Assembly: GCF_025698545.1 (NCBI RefSeq)
Contig: NC_068566.1
Location: 46,913,192-46,977,191 of the forward strand
Reading direction: 5' to 3'
Length of the DNA: 64,000 nucleotides
Origin: Gossypium raimondii
Lineage: Eukaryota; Streptophyta; Magnoliopsida; Malvales; Malvaceae
Notes under the pieces: model-generated
The model's database searches: none
What the model saw: only the letters and a program-made list of their open reading frames with translations
What the model was told of the DNA's origin: nothing
Made by a program: the position numbers and the translations under genes
Part shown: piece after piece, positions 1 through 11,280 of the stretch
Layout of the letters: each line of letters opens with the position of its first letter
Numbering within the stretch: position 1 is the first letter of the stretch

Positions 1-376
1 TTTATCAAATTGTAAAAAAAAAAAACCATATATGACACATCTCGATATGTTTTAAAAATTAAATCACGTCGAATTATTTGATGAAATTAAAAAAAGAGAT
101 AAATTATTATATATTACAGGTGCATAGGGCCTATGCACCTTTAGTTCATAATAAGATGACACATTATTATAAATGTAAAGTAAAAAAAATTAAAGGACTT
201 AAAATTAAATACTATTAACTATATTTAAACATAATTAAATATTAACTATAATTATTTTGTTTCCTTTCAAGGTCTGAGCTTCGGAGTTTTAGATTTTGGG
301 TTTTGATTTTTAGGTTTCAGATTTTAAATTTTGAGTTTCATGTATTTGTATTATTTAGTTTTATAAACTCTTTGTT

Positions 377-960
377 TTTCTTTTTGTTTTTGTTGATGCA
401 GTGTATAACAAGGAAGATGATGTGGTGGTGCTGAGAAAGCCAATTCACCTTAAGAGACGAAAAGCCGAAAAAGGCAAGAGGATAGGGAGAAGGCTAAGGA
501 GGATTAGTGCTCCATAGTTGCTTAAGGCCTCAAAAGATTTTTTTTTCCCATTGTTGGAAGGGTTTTATCGGGGAGGTCCTCTTGTCTGCTAGCATGACGT
601 GGCAAACCGTTATAGATGGGTTGCCATCAGGGAGTACGTGCAGAACGTGCATCGCGGACTCATTTTGTTATGGTAGTACGAGATTGTTATACTCAGGTGG
701 GGCCCAATGGTCTCTAAGGGCATGTTCACACTTGCCAAGAAGATGGGTTATCCTTGGAAGTGGGAGGTCTAGGTCTTCTAGAGGGAAGCGAGTGGTTCTA
801 ATCCCTTGCCAAGACTGAGGGTCGAACGGAGAGCAGGGATTCGAGAGGGCTAGTCATCGAGGAGTCCGAGTAGAGTCGGATGGTTCGTCATGGGTGTTTC
901 TCAGGTGGCCCTTCATGCTAGCACGTGTCCAAGTCTAGAGGAGGTGTAATAGTTTTGCAT
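377..960 (+). other. GC-richer degenerate stretch, probable old transposon or gene relic
   Basis: This stretch is less AT-rich than its surroundings. It reads in pieces through Lys/Arg-rich peptide around 400-520 and then a 103-codon frame (507-818) that lacks an ATG. Stops break it in every frame. I recognise no domain. It may be a decayed retroelement or a processed gene fragment, and it is not a working gene as it stands. Confidence 0.3.
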
Positions 961-1286
961 CGATGATGATGTATTATCTTATTATTAACTGATGTTACAT
1001 GAAATTTGTGCATCAATGGTATACCAAATTATCCCCCAAAAAATTTTATTCCAAGACAAAAAAAAAAAAATACACATTCGTAAAGAGACTAAAAATGATC
1101 AAATTACAATATAAAAGACTAAATCCACCCAAAAAAATGCATAACACAAGGGCCTTATATAGAATTTTGCCAAAAGTTTCAATCTCTCTCAAAAGACTCC
1201 AAATAGACCCCATCTTACAATTTGTCCATATATATATTTCGTAGCTAATAGAAACCAAACACCCCCATATTTTTATCATATGATCC

Positions 1287-1658
1287 ATGGCCATGGGGCC
1301 GCACTTAATAACAGCAGTAGCCAAATTCTATCTCTTATCATCAACCCCTAGTTTCTCCCCTTTAATTGTAGGCTTGATCTGCCCTTTCGCACTCAAATAT
1401 TGCATCAATTTAAGGGTTGGTGTTGCTCGGCTTTACATTGATTTAATCCATGCAGGCAGGCTCTTCTTTTTTCAGTTGAATCGGATAGTCCTTGAAGCTG
1501 ATCATCAACCAGCAGCAGCTCCGGCCGGTAATGGTAGCAGATGGCAACGAGCTCTCCGGTTAGTTTGCCGGAGGATAATAACCCATGCGAGAAGGTCGCC
1601 GCCAGCGTTAGAATTCAACGTGGCTAGCTTCCATACTCTCACCATGCTTTCACTGTAA
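1287..1658 (+). other. Possible small ORF, 123 codons, unrecognised
   Basis: A 123-codon frame starting with ATG whose C-terminal half (about 1450-1650) is richer in GC and in Ala/Arg codons than the flanks. No domain, signal peptide or homologue is recognisable. The opposite strand of the same segment also reads partly open from an ATG near 1650 but hits stops. It could be an unannotated small gene, an exon of a gene whose other parts have decayed, or chance. Confidence 0.2.
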
Positions 1659-1766
1659 GCACTCAGATTCTATTTCAGGGTGAGAAACATAAGAATCTTA
1701 TATGATCCGGAAAACCAGAAATTTAATTTTCATACGAGTGTATATATCTGGGTTTCAAATCTCTTT

Positions 1767-2117
1767 AAAGGTTTAATTTTGATATTAATCCCTTTATTAT
1801 GCTGAAATTTAAGATTTGATCCCTATATTTGGTAAAATTTAATCATGTATTTTGTAAATTGTTATTACTATGTGTGAATTGATAACACGTTTGTTGTTGG
1901 CATTAAAGCAATGGTGTTCATTATTTTTTTACTTTTACGTGTCACATCAAAATTCGAATTCGGTTAACCATGTTGAACCAATAATAAAGTGGCTAACAAT
2001 GTTACTAATTCGGACATACTAATAATATTATAAAAGTAGAGATCAAAATATGCTAAATCAAAACAAAGGGATTAAATTCAGCATAGTAGAAGGACTAAAA
2101 CTACAATTTGACCTTAA
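1767..2117. repeat. Fold-back MITE-like element
   Basis: The left end (ggtttaattttgatattaat, then 'ccctttattatgctgaaatt') is an imperfect inverted copy of the right end ('agcatagtagaaggactaaa' then 'actacaatttgacc'). This gives a palindromic element of about 350 bp without coding capacity. It belongs to the 'tttagtcc...ggactaaa' fold-back family seen repeatedly in the window. Confidence 0.6.
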
Positions 2118-2636
2118 AAGAACCCTTAAAATTTCGAGTGTCAATAAATTGTTTAATTCTACTTTTAATCCTTTTGTTGTGTTAAAATTTGAAATCTAAT
2201 CTCTTTTAATTTGATATAATTTGATATCTTTATTTTTATAAAATGTTAAATAGTAAGTATTTTGATTTAGTTATTATAATTGTGTGTTAGAATAAGTATT
2301 GTGTGTAAATTACAATACATGGGATTCCATTTTTATGAGTTTTGTTTAGGCATAATGATTTATTTGGTTCTCTAATTTTATAAAAAATTTAATTTTTCAC
2401 CTCTTTTAGTCCTTAAACTTACATTGTTTGTCAAATCACTTTAAAATAGATAGAAAAGATTCAACAATTAATTAATTTTTAAAATTAAAAATAATAAAAT
2501 ATTTTTATACTTTTTTATAATTTGATAAACAATGTAAGTTTAAATATTTAAAAGAACGAAAAATTAAATGAAAGATTAAAATAATTTTTATAAAATTGAA
2601 GGACCAAATAAATTATTATTCTTTTTATTTAAAAGT

Positions 2637-3140
2637 TTGGGTTGCCTTAATTTTATTTTTCCCTTTTATGCATATTGGATACCGCGTCGTGGAAAGGGCA
2701 TTGTATTTCATTTTCTAATAGCAAAATACCAAGTAGAGTCCTTTTCGCCTTCGGGTGCCAAATCCGAAAGCAAAAGAAGAGACGTCTCACTTGTGCCGTA
2801 TTGCGCACTACCTATAGACGGACAGACGCCTACTCATGAACCAATGATATTTGCTCAAGCCAACTACTTAGAAAGTCCAATCTTGGTCCATAGAATTAGA
2901 GCTACCAAATTTTTTTTGATTCAAAATCGTACTATTCGGTTTGATTTACTTGTGTTTAGCAGTATTTATAGAGCGAGGAGAACTCAACTTAGATATGATA
3001 TTGAAATCAAACAAGGCAAGGATGAGAGTGGTTTGGGGCGGTTTACAATAAGGTGGAAAGTCGTTGTATGTGGCGATCGGGGAATAGAGGTTGTTAGTTC
3101 AAGGGAGTTAGATGTGGAGAGAGAGAGTTCTCGGGACTGA
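2637..3140 (+). other. Long isolated ORF with organelle-like composition, possible NUMT fragment
   Basis: A 167-codon open frame, beginning at a non-ATG codon, in otherwise stop-rich DNA. The segment 2680-2880 is more GC-balanced than its flanks and contains phrases such as 'ccttcgggtgccaaatccg' that look more like plant mitochondrial DNA than nuclear intergenic DNA. I could not match the peptide to a named mitochondrial protein. The second half (from about 2920) looks like unrelated nuclear repeat. Possible organelle insertion; weak evidence. Confidence 0.25.
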
Positions 3141-3179
3141 GGGCTTATATACTCTCAGTTATGATCTCGTGATGTGTCA

Positions 3180-3440
3180 TTTTTTATTGGTAGTCTTAAA
3201 GTAAGTTGGCCACATGACCTGTCACTATAGACTTAGGTAGGGTGGCGATTGGACATGATGTCAATCACTTTAAATGGGACATGACAATTAGTATCAGAAA
3301 TAACAGTTAATGTATGAGACCCATTTGATTGTGTGATCGAAGAGTGGTTGCAAAGGGTTGCTCTTAGGGATATTTTCAAGGAGTATCTCCAGTGGATTCC
3401 TGAAGAGCATGTCTAAGGGGTAAAGGTCTAACAAATATAT
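3180..3440 (-). repeat. Dispersed repeat copy, inverse match to 30480-30600
   Basis: The block around 3235-3295 (ggtagggtggcgattggaca ... tcactttaaatgggacatga) is a close inverse of 30515-30575 (tcccatttaaagtgattgac ... attgccaccctacctaggta). Both are parts of one old, mobile-element-derived family. The copy at 30.3-32.5 kb was later split by the long hairpin. Confidence 0.6.
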
Positions 3441-5026
3441 TTTATACTCGCTTAAGCTCAATTTGGCCCGAAATAAGGGTTTAAAAGTTTGCCCCAAATT
3501 GCTCATATTTGTAAATAACTAAACGAAGTCCACTTTAAGTCCACCCATATTAATTTTTTGATTTTTTAAAAGAAATTATATTATTTTTAATTTGATATTT
3601 ATTATTTAAATATTTACATTATAATATTATATATTACTATAGATGCTTAAGGATTTAGATTCAGGCTCTATCATTCGCATGTTTTTTTTTTAATTTAAAG
3701 TATTTTCTTATAAATTTTATATAAAGATATATGGAAATATAAAATATCCCTTACTATTTATTAATTGCATAAAGCTTGGTTTTTGGTTTTTCATTGATCA
3801 AATTGGTGTTGAATTGGCTCGTGAAACTAACCCGATCATACACTTAAATAATAGTGTAAATTATAAAAACATTGTTAATTGCATAATATATTATATAAGT
3901 ATTAAAGTTGAAATTTTTTGAACTAACAAATGGTTGAAAGAAGTGAAAGTGGACTTCTTCTTTAAGCATTTGGACTAAGTTTGAATTTTAGAGTCGATAT
4001 TGTTTAGATGATTTTACTTAAATACCACCCACAGCTCGAACAGAATTGGCATCGAATTGTAAAATGGATGAAAACACAACACTTATACCAAAAACTTGAA
4101 AATTTTTAATATTTTTCAATTAAATTAGTATCGTGTTACCTGATGATCAACTCAATCAATACTTTTAATAATAGTATGGGTAAACTATGCCCAAAGTTGC
4201 TAAACTATTAGCAAATTTACATTTTGGTCACTCAATTTCAAAAAGTTCAAAATGATCACTAAACTATTTGAAAGTTTTCATTTAAGCGACTAAATCATTC
4301 GAAAGTTTTTATTTAAGTCACTAGGTTGTTAAATTTTTTTTAAAAGTTCAGTTAATGAGCTTCAAGTAACGATTCTATAACTAGTACGGTAAATCAATAC
4401 CCATCAATGAGTAAAATAGCATACATTAGATCTAAGTTGATTTGACGGTCAAAAGTTAAATATTAGAGAAGAAAGTTATTTTGATTTTGATTCGCAAATT
4501 CATGACTTCAAAGTTGTTTCATAAAAAAAACTGAACTATAAAAGAAAAGTGAAATAAAAACTTTCAATTGAAAAAAACTACAATAATAATTTTAACAACT
4601 CAATTACTTAAATAAATAATAAAAACTTAAATTTATTAATAATTTAATATTCACCATGAATGCAGCTTACCCTAACGAAAGTGTGATTATCAATGGGAGA
4701 CCAAAAGTCTAAGCAATGTGGGAAATTAAAAAGAAAACATCAGCACTAGATTATATGTAATATATTCCCTCGATATATCCACAAAAGCCATGATTTTAGG
4801 GCAAAACCTGTCACCACTCACCATGTTGTTTGCAAATCAACGTTAAAAAGAGTATATATATATATATACACTATAGCATCTTTTTTAGTAGGTCCCAAAC
4901 CAATAATCAACCCAATCATCAGCATCATCATAATTCATAATCAAAGACCTCTTTTTGGTGTTGCAACTTTTTAATAAATCTAGAATTTATTTATTTATTT
5001 TCGTCGTAAAATTAAGAAGGAAAAAA

Positions 5027-5056
5027 AAACATATATATATATATATATATATATAT
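5027..5056. repeat. (AT)n microsatellite
   Basis: A simple run of about 14 AT dinucleotides. Similar runs lie at 4854-4867, 8158-8171 (PME intron 2) and 34604-34622. Confidence 0.9.
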
Positions 5057-6796
5057 GTACCAGAGTCTGGGCAATTTTGTCTGTAGCCGTAATGGTGAAA
5101 ATGTTTTTTTGTAGTCCCAACGTTCAAAAGAAATACAAGTGGATCCCGGTAGGGACCAATGTGTGTTTTTTTAGGGGCCAAATTGGCCAAAATTCTTAGT
5201 TTCACTTTTAGAAAACAGACATTTTAGCCATGTCTAGTCCATTCAGTATTCTTCTACCATTATCAAAACCTTTAAATTCAGCATGGTTGAATGTTGTGGT
5301 GAAATATATTGTAACTTTAAGAAAAGATTTAAGGGTGGGTTTGGATGAACGGTAAGATATGTTTAGCTTATTTTTTGTCTTATCACTGTTTGTACATTAA
5401 CTGTAAGTAAGCACACTACCCATCTGAACCCACCCTAAATTTGAATTTTAAAAATAACATTATTAAAAAAAATAATCATGAAGATTAAAAAAATAATTTT
5501 TATAAAACGTAAAAGTGACATGAAATGAGACATTTACATAGAGAGAGATTTACTAAGATATTCCTAGCTTTGGTAGAAAAGGAGTTTCCTTTTAGCCCAT
5601 CTGTTGATAATTTGGTTAAATTCTGATTCTGATTTCTCTATTATTTTTAAATTTGAGATACAGTCATTATACTTTAATTTAGTATAATTTAATCTTTAAA
5701 TAATATCATTAGTTAATTTAAATAGCTAACATCTTTTAACTATTTCGGTTAAAATATCTGACATGATTTTTCTTAAAACACCTACTCCAGCAACACTAAA
5801 CAAAAATTTCATTTCAGCACGATAAACTAAAAGGGATGTTTTAAGAAAAAAATCATGCTAGCTTTTAAACTAATTAATGACATTATAAAAATATATGAAC
5901 CAAATTATGTCAAATTAAAGAATGGGATCTGAAAATAGTAGAGCGATCAAAATCGTAATTTAACACTAATAATTAGCAAGGACAACACTACAAAGAAAGA
6001 TTAATAGGTTTACCCAATTAGACTAACTTCTCAATTTTCGTAAAATAAAGAGATGAAATTCACAATTAGACCAATATATATGTATATATAAAGATGTTAA
6101 AATATCTTTCACAGAATTTTAAATTTAGTTCATATACTTAATAAGCTAAAATTCAGTTCTCCTACTTTTGCAATTTAAAGATCCTAATCCAATCATAATC
6201 GTTGTTGGTAATTTTAATCAATATTTATCAATTTAACATATATATACTTATTTTTCATCAATCATATGTCACGTTATATAAAAATTTTATCAAATTACAA
6301 TATAAAGATAATAATATAGTGTTATGTATATAATTAGATACTCTCTCTTTTTTTTTGAATAAGCTCATTATAGATTATGATCATATCTATTATTTTTGAC
6401 ATAATATCTAGAACTACCAATAGCCCTTCTCCAATCCATAAATAAGAGGATAGTGCGTTTTAACGCACTCAAACTCATGTCCTCATACATTAGCAACAAT
6501 ACCCGCACCAATCAAGTTAAAACTCAATCAGCCTTTGTAGTTAGTACTAAAAAAAATCTAACACATTCCGAATTTTTTAATAAATAAACAACAAGCAAAT
6601 CTCTGTCGGAAAATGACAAAAAAAAATTCAGAAACATATACTAAGAAATTATATTCGTTGGTAGATAATGCAAATCCAACCCCACAAATTTACGTATAAT
6701 ACAGCCAAGAACACCATAAGGAGGGAACAAAAAAAATGACCGTTGCAAACACCCAAAAAATTTATTATTAAAAATTAAACTCAATTTGTGGTACAA

Positions 6797-6804
6797 TATA
6801 AATA
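6797..6804 (+). promoter_or_regulatory. TATA box candidate for the pectinesterase gene
   Basis: The sequence tataaata lies 74-81 bp upstream of the pectinesterase ATG at 6878. That spacing leaves a short 5' leader, typical of plant genes. No other strong TATA motif lies in the last 100 bp. Confidence 0.5.
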
Positions 6805-6877
6805 CCATGAAAACCAAATCTATAATCATGAAAAAGAAAATCCCAGTTTTTTTTTGTTTGCTTAATGCTCTATTTTA

Positions 6878-9800
6878 ATGGAGTTTTCATCTTCATCTTG
6901 TTTCAGTTCCTTTTTATTATTGTTTTACGTATGTTTTTGCTTATGTCTTGCAACGCCGCCGTTAGTGGTGGCAACAGCAAATGGTTCTTCTTGTAATAAT
7001 ACTAATACAACGAGGCATCACCATAAATGGATTGGACCCATTGGTCACCGGTTGATTACCGTTGATGTTAACGGGTCGGGTCAGTTCCGGTCAGTACAAG
7101 ATGCCGTTGATGCTGTACCGGAGAATAATAGAAAGAATGTTATGATCTTAATCAGCCCTGGACAATACATGTAATAATTTTGTTTCTTTTTGTTTTTTGT
7201 TTTTTATGTAGTAATAGATATTAAAGCACTTTAAGAATAATGTGTGGTGGTGATGGCAGAGAGAAGGTGGTGGTGCCGGCGACGAAGCCATACATAACGT
7301 TTCAAGGTGCCGGTAGAGAGACGACGTTTATTGAGTGGCACGACAGAGCTTGTGACCGAGGGTCTAATGGTCAACAGTTGCGTACTTATCAAACGGCTTC
7401 CGTTACTGTGTATGCTAATTATTTCTCTGCTAGAAATATTAGCTTCAAGGTAAATATAAAGAAAGGTTAAATTATGATTTTGGTATTGAGAATTTAATAT
7501 TTTAATTTGCTATAAGTTTGTGTTTAAATAGCTAAATATTATTGTACTGAGGCTTGAACTTTTTTTTGTTTAAGTTAATTCCTAAATTCGATAATTATTC
7601 TCATATTGGGGCCTGAATTTGACAATTGTTCCCACATTAGGGGTCTAAACTTTAGGATTTTTAAGGAAATATCAGGGATTAACTTTGACCAAAAAAGTGT
7701 TTAGGCCCCAAAGTGAGAACAATTATCAAGTCTAGGGATTAATTTTGACAAAAGAAAATCCAAGTCTCAATGTGGAAATAATTACCAAATTTAGTCCCCA
7801 AAAGTGATTTAACCCCTTTTTTTTAAAACTAGAATAGGAAGCAAGGTTAACTATTTAGATTAACTAATGATATTAGAAAAGCAAATATCAAATTATGTTA
7901 GATTAAAGTATAAGGATTAGATCTTAAATTTGAACATATTAGAAGGACCAAAACTATAATTTGACTAATAAGAGAAACATTTCTCTTCTTAATGTTGCAA
8001 ATAAGCTTCGTGTGTATAATTCTATGCTTTATTAATGGTTATGATGATAACCCATCAAACTTAGAAGATTGTTGATTATGCGACCTCATCTAGTTTATTA
8101 GCTCGGCATAAAATTATAAAATTATACACCCTCAATGCATTAATACCGTATTATAATATATATATATATATAATATAGCCGATGTAGCTAGAATTCAAAC
8201 CCTAGTAACTCATCGTCTAAATTTGTAATGATAGAGAGAAAAGGTTACAATGCATTAAATCATGCAGAATACAGCACCGGCTCCGAAGCCGGGAATGCAA
8301 GGGTGGCAAGCTGTGGCGTTCCGTATTTCTGGTGACAAGGCATATTTCTCGGGGTGTGGATTCTACGGTGCACAAGACACTCTTTGCGACGATGCCGGAC
8401 GTCATTATTTCAAGCAATGTTATATTGAGGGTTCCATCGACTTCATCTTCGGGAATGGCCGTTCCATGTACAAAGTAAGAACAAATACTATTTTTATTAT
8501 TTAGGGTAAAATATGTCATAAGTCTCTATACATTTTGTAAATTTAAAATTTAATCGTTGTACTTTTTATTTTAATAACTCAGTTACTCTACTTTTCAGAT
8601 TTAAAAATTTAAGTCGAGTTGTTAATGTTGTTAAAATTATTTTAGCTACCGAGTGTTTTTAATTTTAAAATGTCATACCAATAAATTTAATTAGATAATT
8701 TTTAACAATGTTAGCAATTAAACTTGAATTTTAAAAATGAAAAGTGGAGGGCTAAGTTTTTAAAAATAAAATCACAAAGACAATTCTAAATTTTTGAAAA
8801 GTATAGGGACTTATGGAGTATTTTAACCTATTATTTATTATTTATTATTATAGTGTAGGGCCAATCTGACTCTCTTATCCATAAAAGCTTTAAAAAACCA
8901 AAAGGAAAAGGAAAAGATCTTTTCTATGTCAGAAAGTTGTTCATTTTAAATTTTAAAAATTTTAATTTATTTTGAGTTGTTTTGTTTTTCTGCTATTTGG
9001 GGTAAGAAATATTTTACGTTTGAGTAATTAGAGTTTATCAATTAAGTTTTTAGATTTGGATAATTTTGAGTTTTGTTATTCGATTTTGGAACATTTAGAT
9101 CTTAATTGAGATATTTTAGGGTTTTATCATTTGAGTTCGAGATTATTTTAAAATACGAATGGAATGAGTTCAATTTGTTGACTATTTATAGTCAAATTAT
9201 GATAAGTCGAGTTAAGATTCAGATTAATCCAATCAAGCTTTTGAGTTCAGATATGAATTGAGAGGTCTACTCATACTAGGTTGAATCCAAAGGGGTCATG
9301 AATTGGCTTTGGTCCTTCCTTCGTTTAAATGGTTAAATTACTTTTTTACCCCTTCACAAAAAATTATAATTCAATTTAAGCCTTCTTAATAAAAAATTTT
9401 ATGCCTTTAGCTCAAGATTTTTTTTTTTAATTTTTAGTTTAGGGTTTAAATATTATTACTTGCAATACGAGACTAAAATAAAATTGTGAGAAATGGAATG
9501 TTTTACAGGAATGTGAATTACACTCCATAGCTACGAGATTTGGATCCATAGCAGCCCATGACAGGAAATCACCAGATGAGAAAAGCGGGTTTGCTTTTGT
9601 AAACTGCACAGTGACGGGTACTGGCCCACTTTATGTCGGTCGAGCCATGGGTCAATACTCCAGGATTGTCTATTCTTACACCTACTTTGACAATCTCGTT
9701 GCTCAAGGCGGTTGGGACGACTGGGACCATGTTAACAACCAGAATAAGTATGTCCCCTTTTCTTTCCTATGAATTCTTATATGTACATGAATGATCTAGA

Positions 9801-10070
9801 CTCAAACTGATCTGAACTTGAAAATGATCTCAATATGTAAATTGAAATTCAAGCTCAAATTAATTTAATCCAAATCAATTCAACTCAAAACCGTTGTTCC
9901 CTTTGATTTATAGGACAGTGTTTTTTGGAGTATATAAATGTTGGGGACCCGGAGCTGCCGCTGTTGGTGGAGTAGGAAGGGCCAAGGAACTAGATTTTGG
10001 GACAGCCCATCGATTTTTAGCCAAAAGTTTTGTCAATGGGAGGCATTGGATAGCACCATGGGATGCTTAG
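6878..10070 (+). CDS. PME68: Pectin methylesterase, PME68/PME5 type (5 exons)
   Basis: Exons are 6878-7170, 7260-7449, 8268-8474, 9509-9747 and 9914-10070, together 361 aa; all introns are GT-AG. The protein demethylesterifies homogalacturonan in the cell wall. A hydrophobic signal peptide (about residues 8-33) is followed by the catalytic beta-helix with no N-terminal inhibitor (PRO) domain, so this is a short-type PME. The PME active-site elements are visible: Q175 in GWQAVAF, Q197 and D198 in GAQDTLCD (acid/base Asp), D219 in GSIDFIFG (nucleophile) and R275 in YVGRAMGQ, which replaces the usual LGRPW; I believe this variant is normal for the clade. Length and sequence fit Arabidopsis At5g47500 (PME5, 'probable pectinesterase 68') as I remember it. 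Introns 2 and 3 hold fold-back MITEs. The gene looks intact. Confidence 0.93.
7465..7975. repeat. Fold-back element in pectinesterase intron 2
   Basis: 'ggttaaattatgattttggt' at the left is mirrored by 'ggaccaaaactataatttga' at the right. Between them a second nested palindrome runs from 'cccacattaggggtctaaac' to its rough inverse near 7700-7790. There is no coding capacity. It occupies most of the upstream half of the intron. Confidence 0.6.
8508..8840. repeat. Fold-back MITE in pectinesterase intron 3
   Basis: The left part (ataagtctctatacattttg ... aatcgttgtacttttta) and right part (aaattttt, then 'gaaaagtatagggacttatg') are inverted copies. A central palindrome lies around 'gttaatgttgttaaaatta' and 'taacaatgttagcaattaaa'. 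The element at 50900-51235 in the DUF828/PH gene is a second member of this family. Confidence 0.6.
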
Positions 10071-10403
10071 CCCCAACACTCACAACATTCACCATAGTCT
10101 AATTTATTCTATTTCTTTTGCAAATTTCATTGATTCATTTCATTTTTTTTTTTTGCATATATTGTAATGAACACAATGTACCATTTCTCATTCAACTCAT
10201 TCTTTAAGATTTAATACATTTTATCTTTAGAAAGAAACCGATGTTTTTATTTTGGTCTAATTGCGATGTTAGTCCCTCTATTAGGCTAATTTGAAATAAT
10301 TTGACCTTTCTACTTTTTGTAATATTATTAATACATCCAAATTGATAATATAGTTGTTTCCACTTTTCATTGAGATTATGAGGTGAAGTTAATTTTTTTT
10401 CAA

Positions 10404-10862
10404 TAAATTGCACCAAGCATCCTCAAACTATGACTCACATTTTAAAATGGTTCTTAAACTTTAAAATGTTCTAGTTACATCCCTAACTTTGACGGTTATA
10501 TCAATCAAGTCCTTTTGCTACTAAAACAATTAATTTCACCATTAAGTGACACTTTAGATCTTATGTGGCATAACTTAAAATTAAAAATTAAACTAAAATA
10601 AAAACAAACCTTGTATTGAGTGAATTGCACCAAAGTTTCACTGTTTTGCTTTTTTTTCTTTTAATTTTTTAACTTTAAGGTTTAATTTTTTAAAATTTTA
10701 AATTAACACAAGATTTTATGTGTCACTTAACGATGAAACTAACGGTTTTAGAAATGAAACGCTTTGATTGATATAACTTTAAAGTTTGAAGATGTAATTA
10801 AAATATTTTAAAATTTAAAAGAATGTGAGTCATTGTTTGAAAATGTTTGGTGCAATTTACCT
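10404..10862. repeat. Fold-back element downstream of the pectinesterase gene
   Basis: The left end (taaattgcaccaagcatcct ... actatgactcacatttt) is the inverted partner of the right end (agaatgtgagtcattgtttg ... tttggtgcaatttac). The termini are at least 45 bp long with a few mismatches. It contains no ORF. It lies in the pectinesterase-PEX19 intergenic gap. Confidence 0.65.
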
Positions 10863-11280
10863 CTTCTTATTGTTCTTTGATCATACAAAGACTACACAAA
10901 ATTTTAGTCAATCATGTAACATGTACAATCAATAATAAATTTTAAAAATTGCATTTCACTTTAACAATCATTATAAAAGTTTTATAAAAGAAACCCATTT
11001 ATACCAAATTAAAATAGAAAGATTAAATTTCAATTTCCAGTATAGTAGGAGGGCTAAAACCATGATTAGACCTTTTATTTTATTTTAAAGAATCACCTAA
11101 AGAGCACAATTGAACCTTGGGCTAATGAACATCTTTCACAATAACCATATATAAGCTTGACAAAAAAAAAAAAAAAAAAAACTATGCTTGAACATTGAGT
11201 TTACAAGGATCAAATTACTTGGAAGTTAAAAAGGAAATCTACATTTCTTTTATTCCCTCAATCTATGGAAATATAAAGCA

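Larger units (their letters stand above)
1..6877. other. Gene-poor, repeat-rich 5' region
   Basis: AT-rich DNA with no gene I can support. It holds a GC-richer degenerate stretch (about 377-960), a possible small ORF (1287-1658), a fold-back element (about 1767-2117), an isolated long ORF of organelle-like composition (2637-3140), a repeat copy at about 3180-3440 and an (AT)n microsatellite near 5030. The 3180-3300 part matches 30480-30600 in the opposite orientation. The remainder resembles decayed fold-back elements with phrases such as 'tttagtcc' and 'ggactaaa'. The last 100 bp are the PME promoter. Confidence 0.6.

Noticed and set aside
999-1324. Overlapping frames on both strands rich in Lys/Phe
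   Set aside because: They are created by A/T-rich low-complexity sequence; no conserved motif.
8217-8519. Minus-strand 100-codon frame
   Set aside because: It is the antisense shadow of pectinesterase exon 3.
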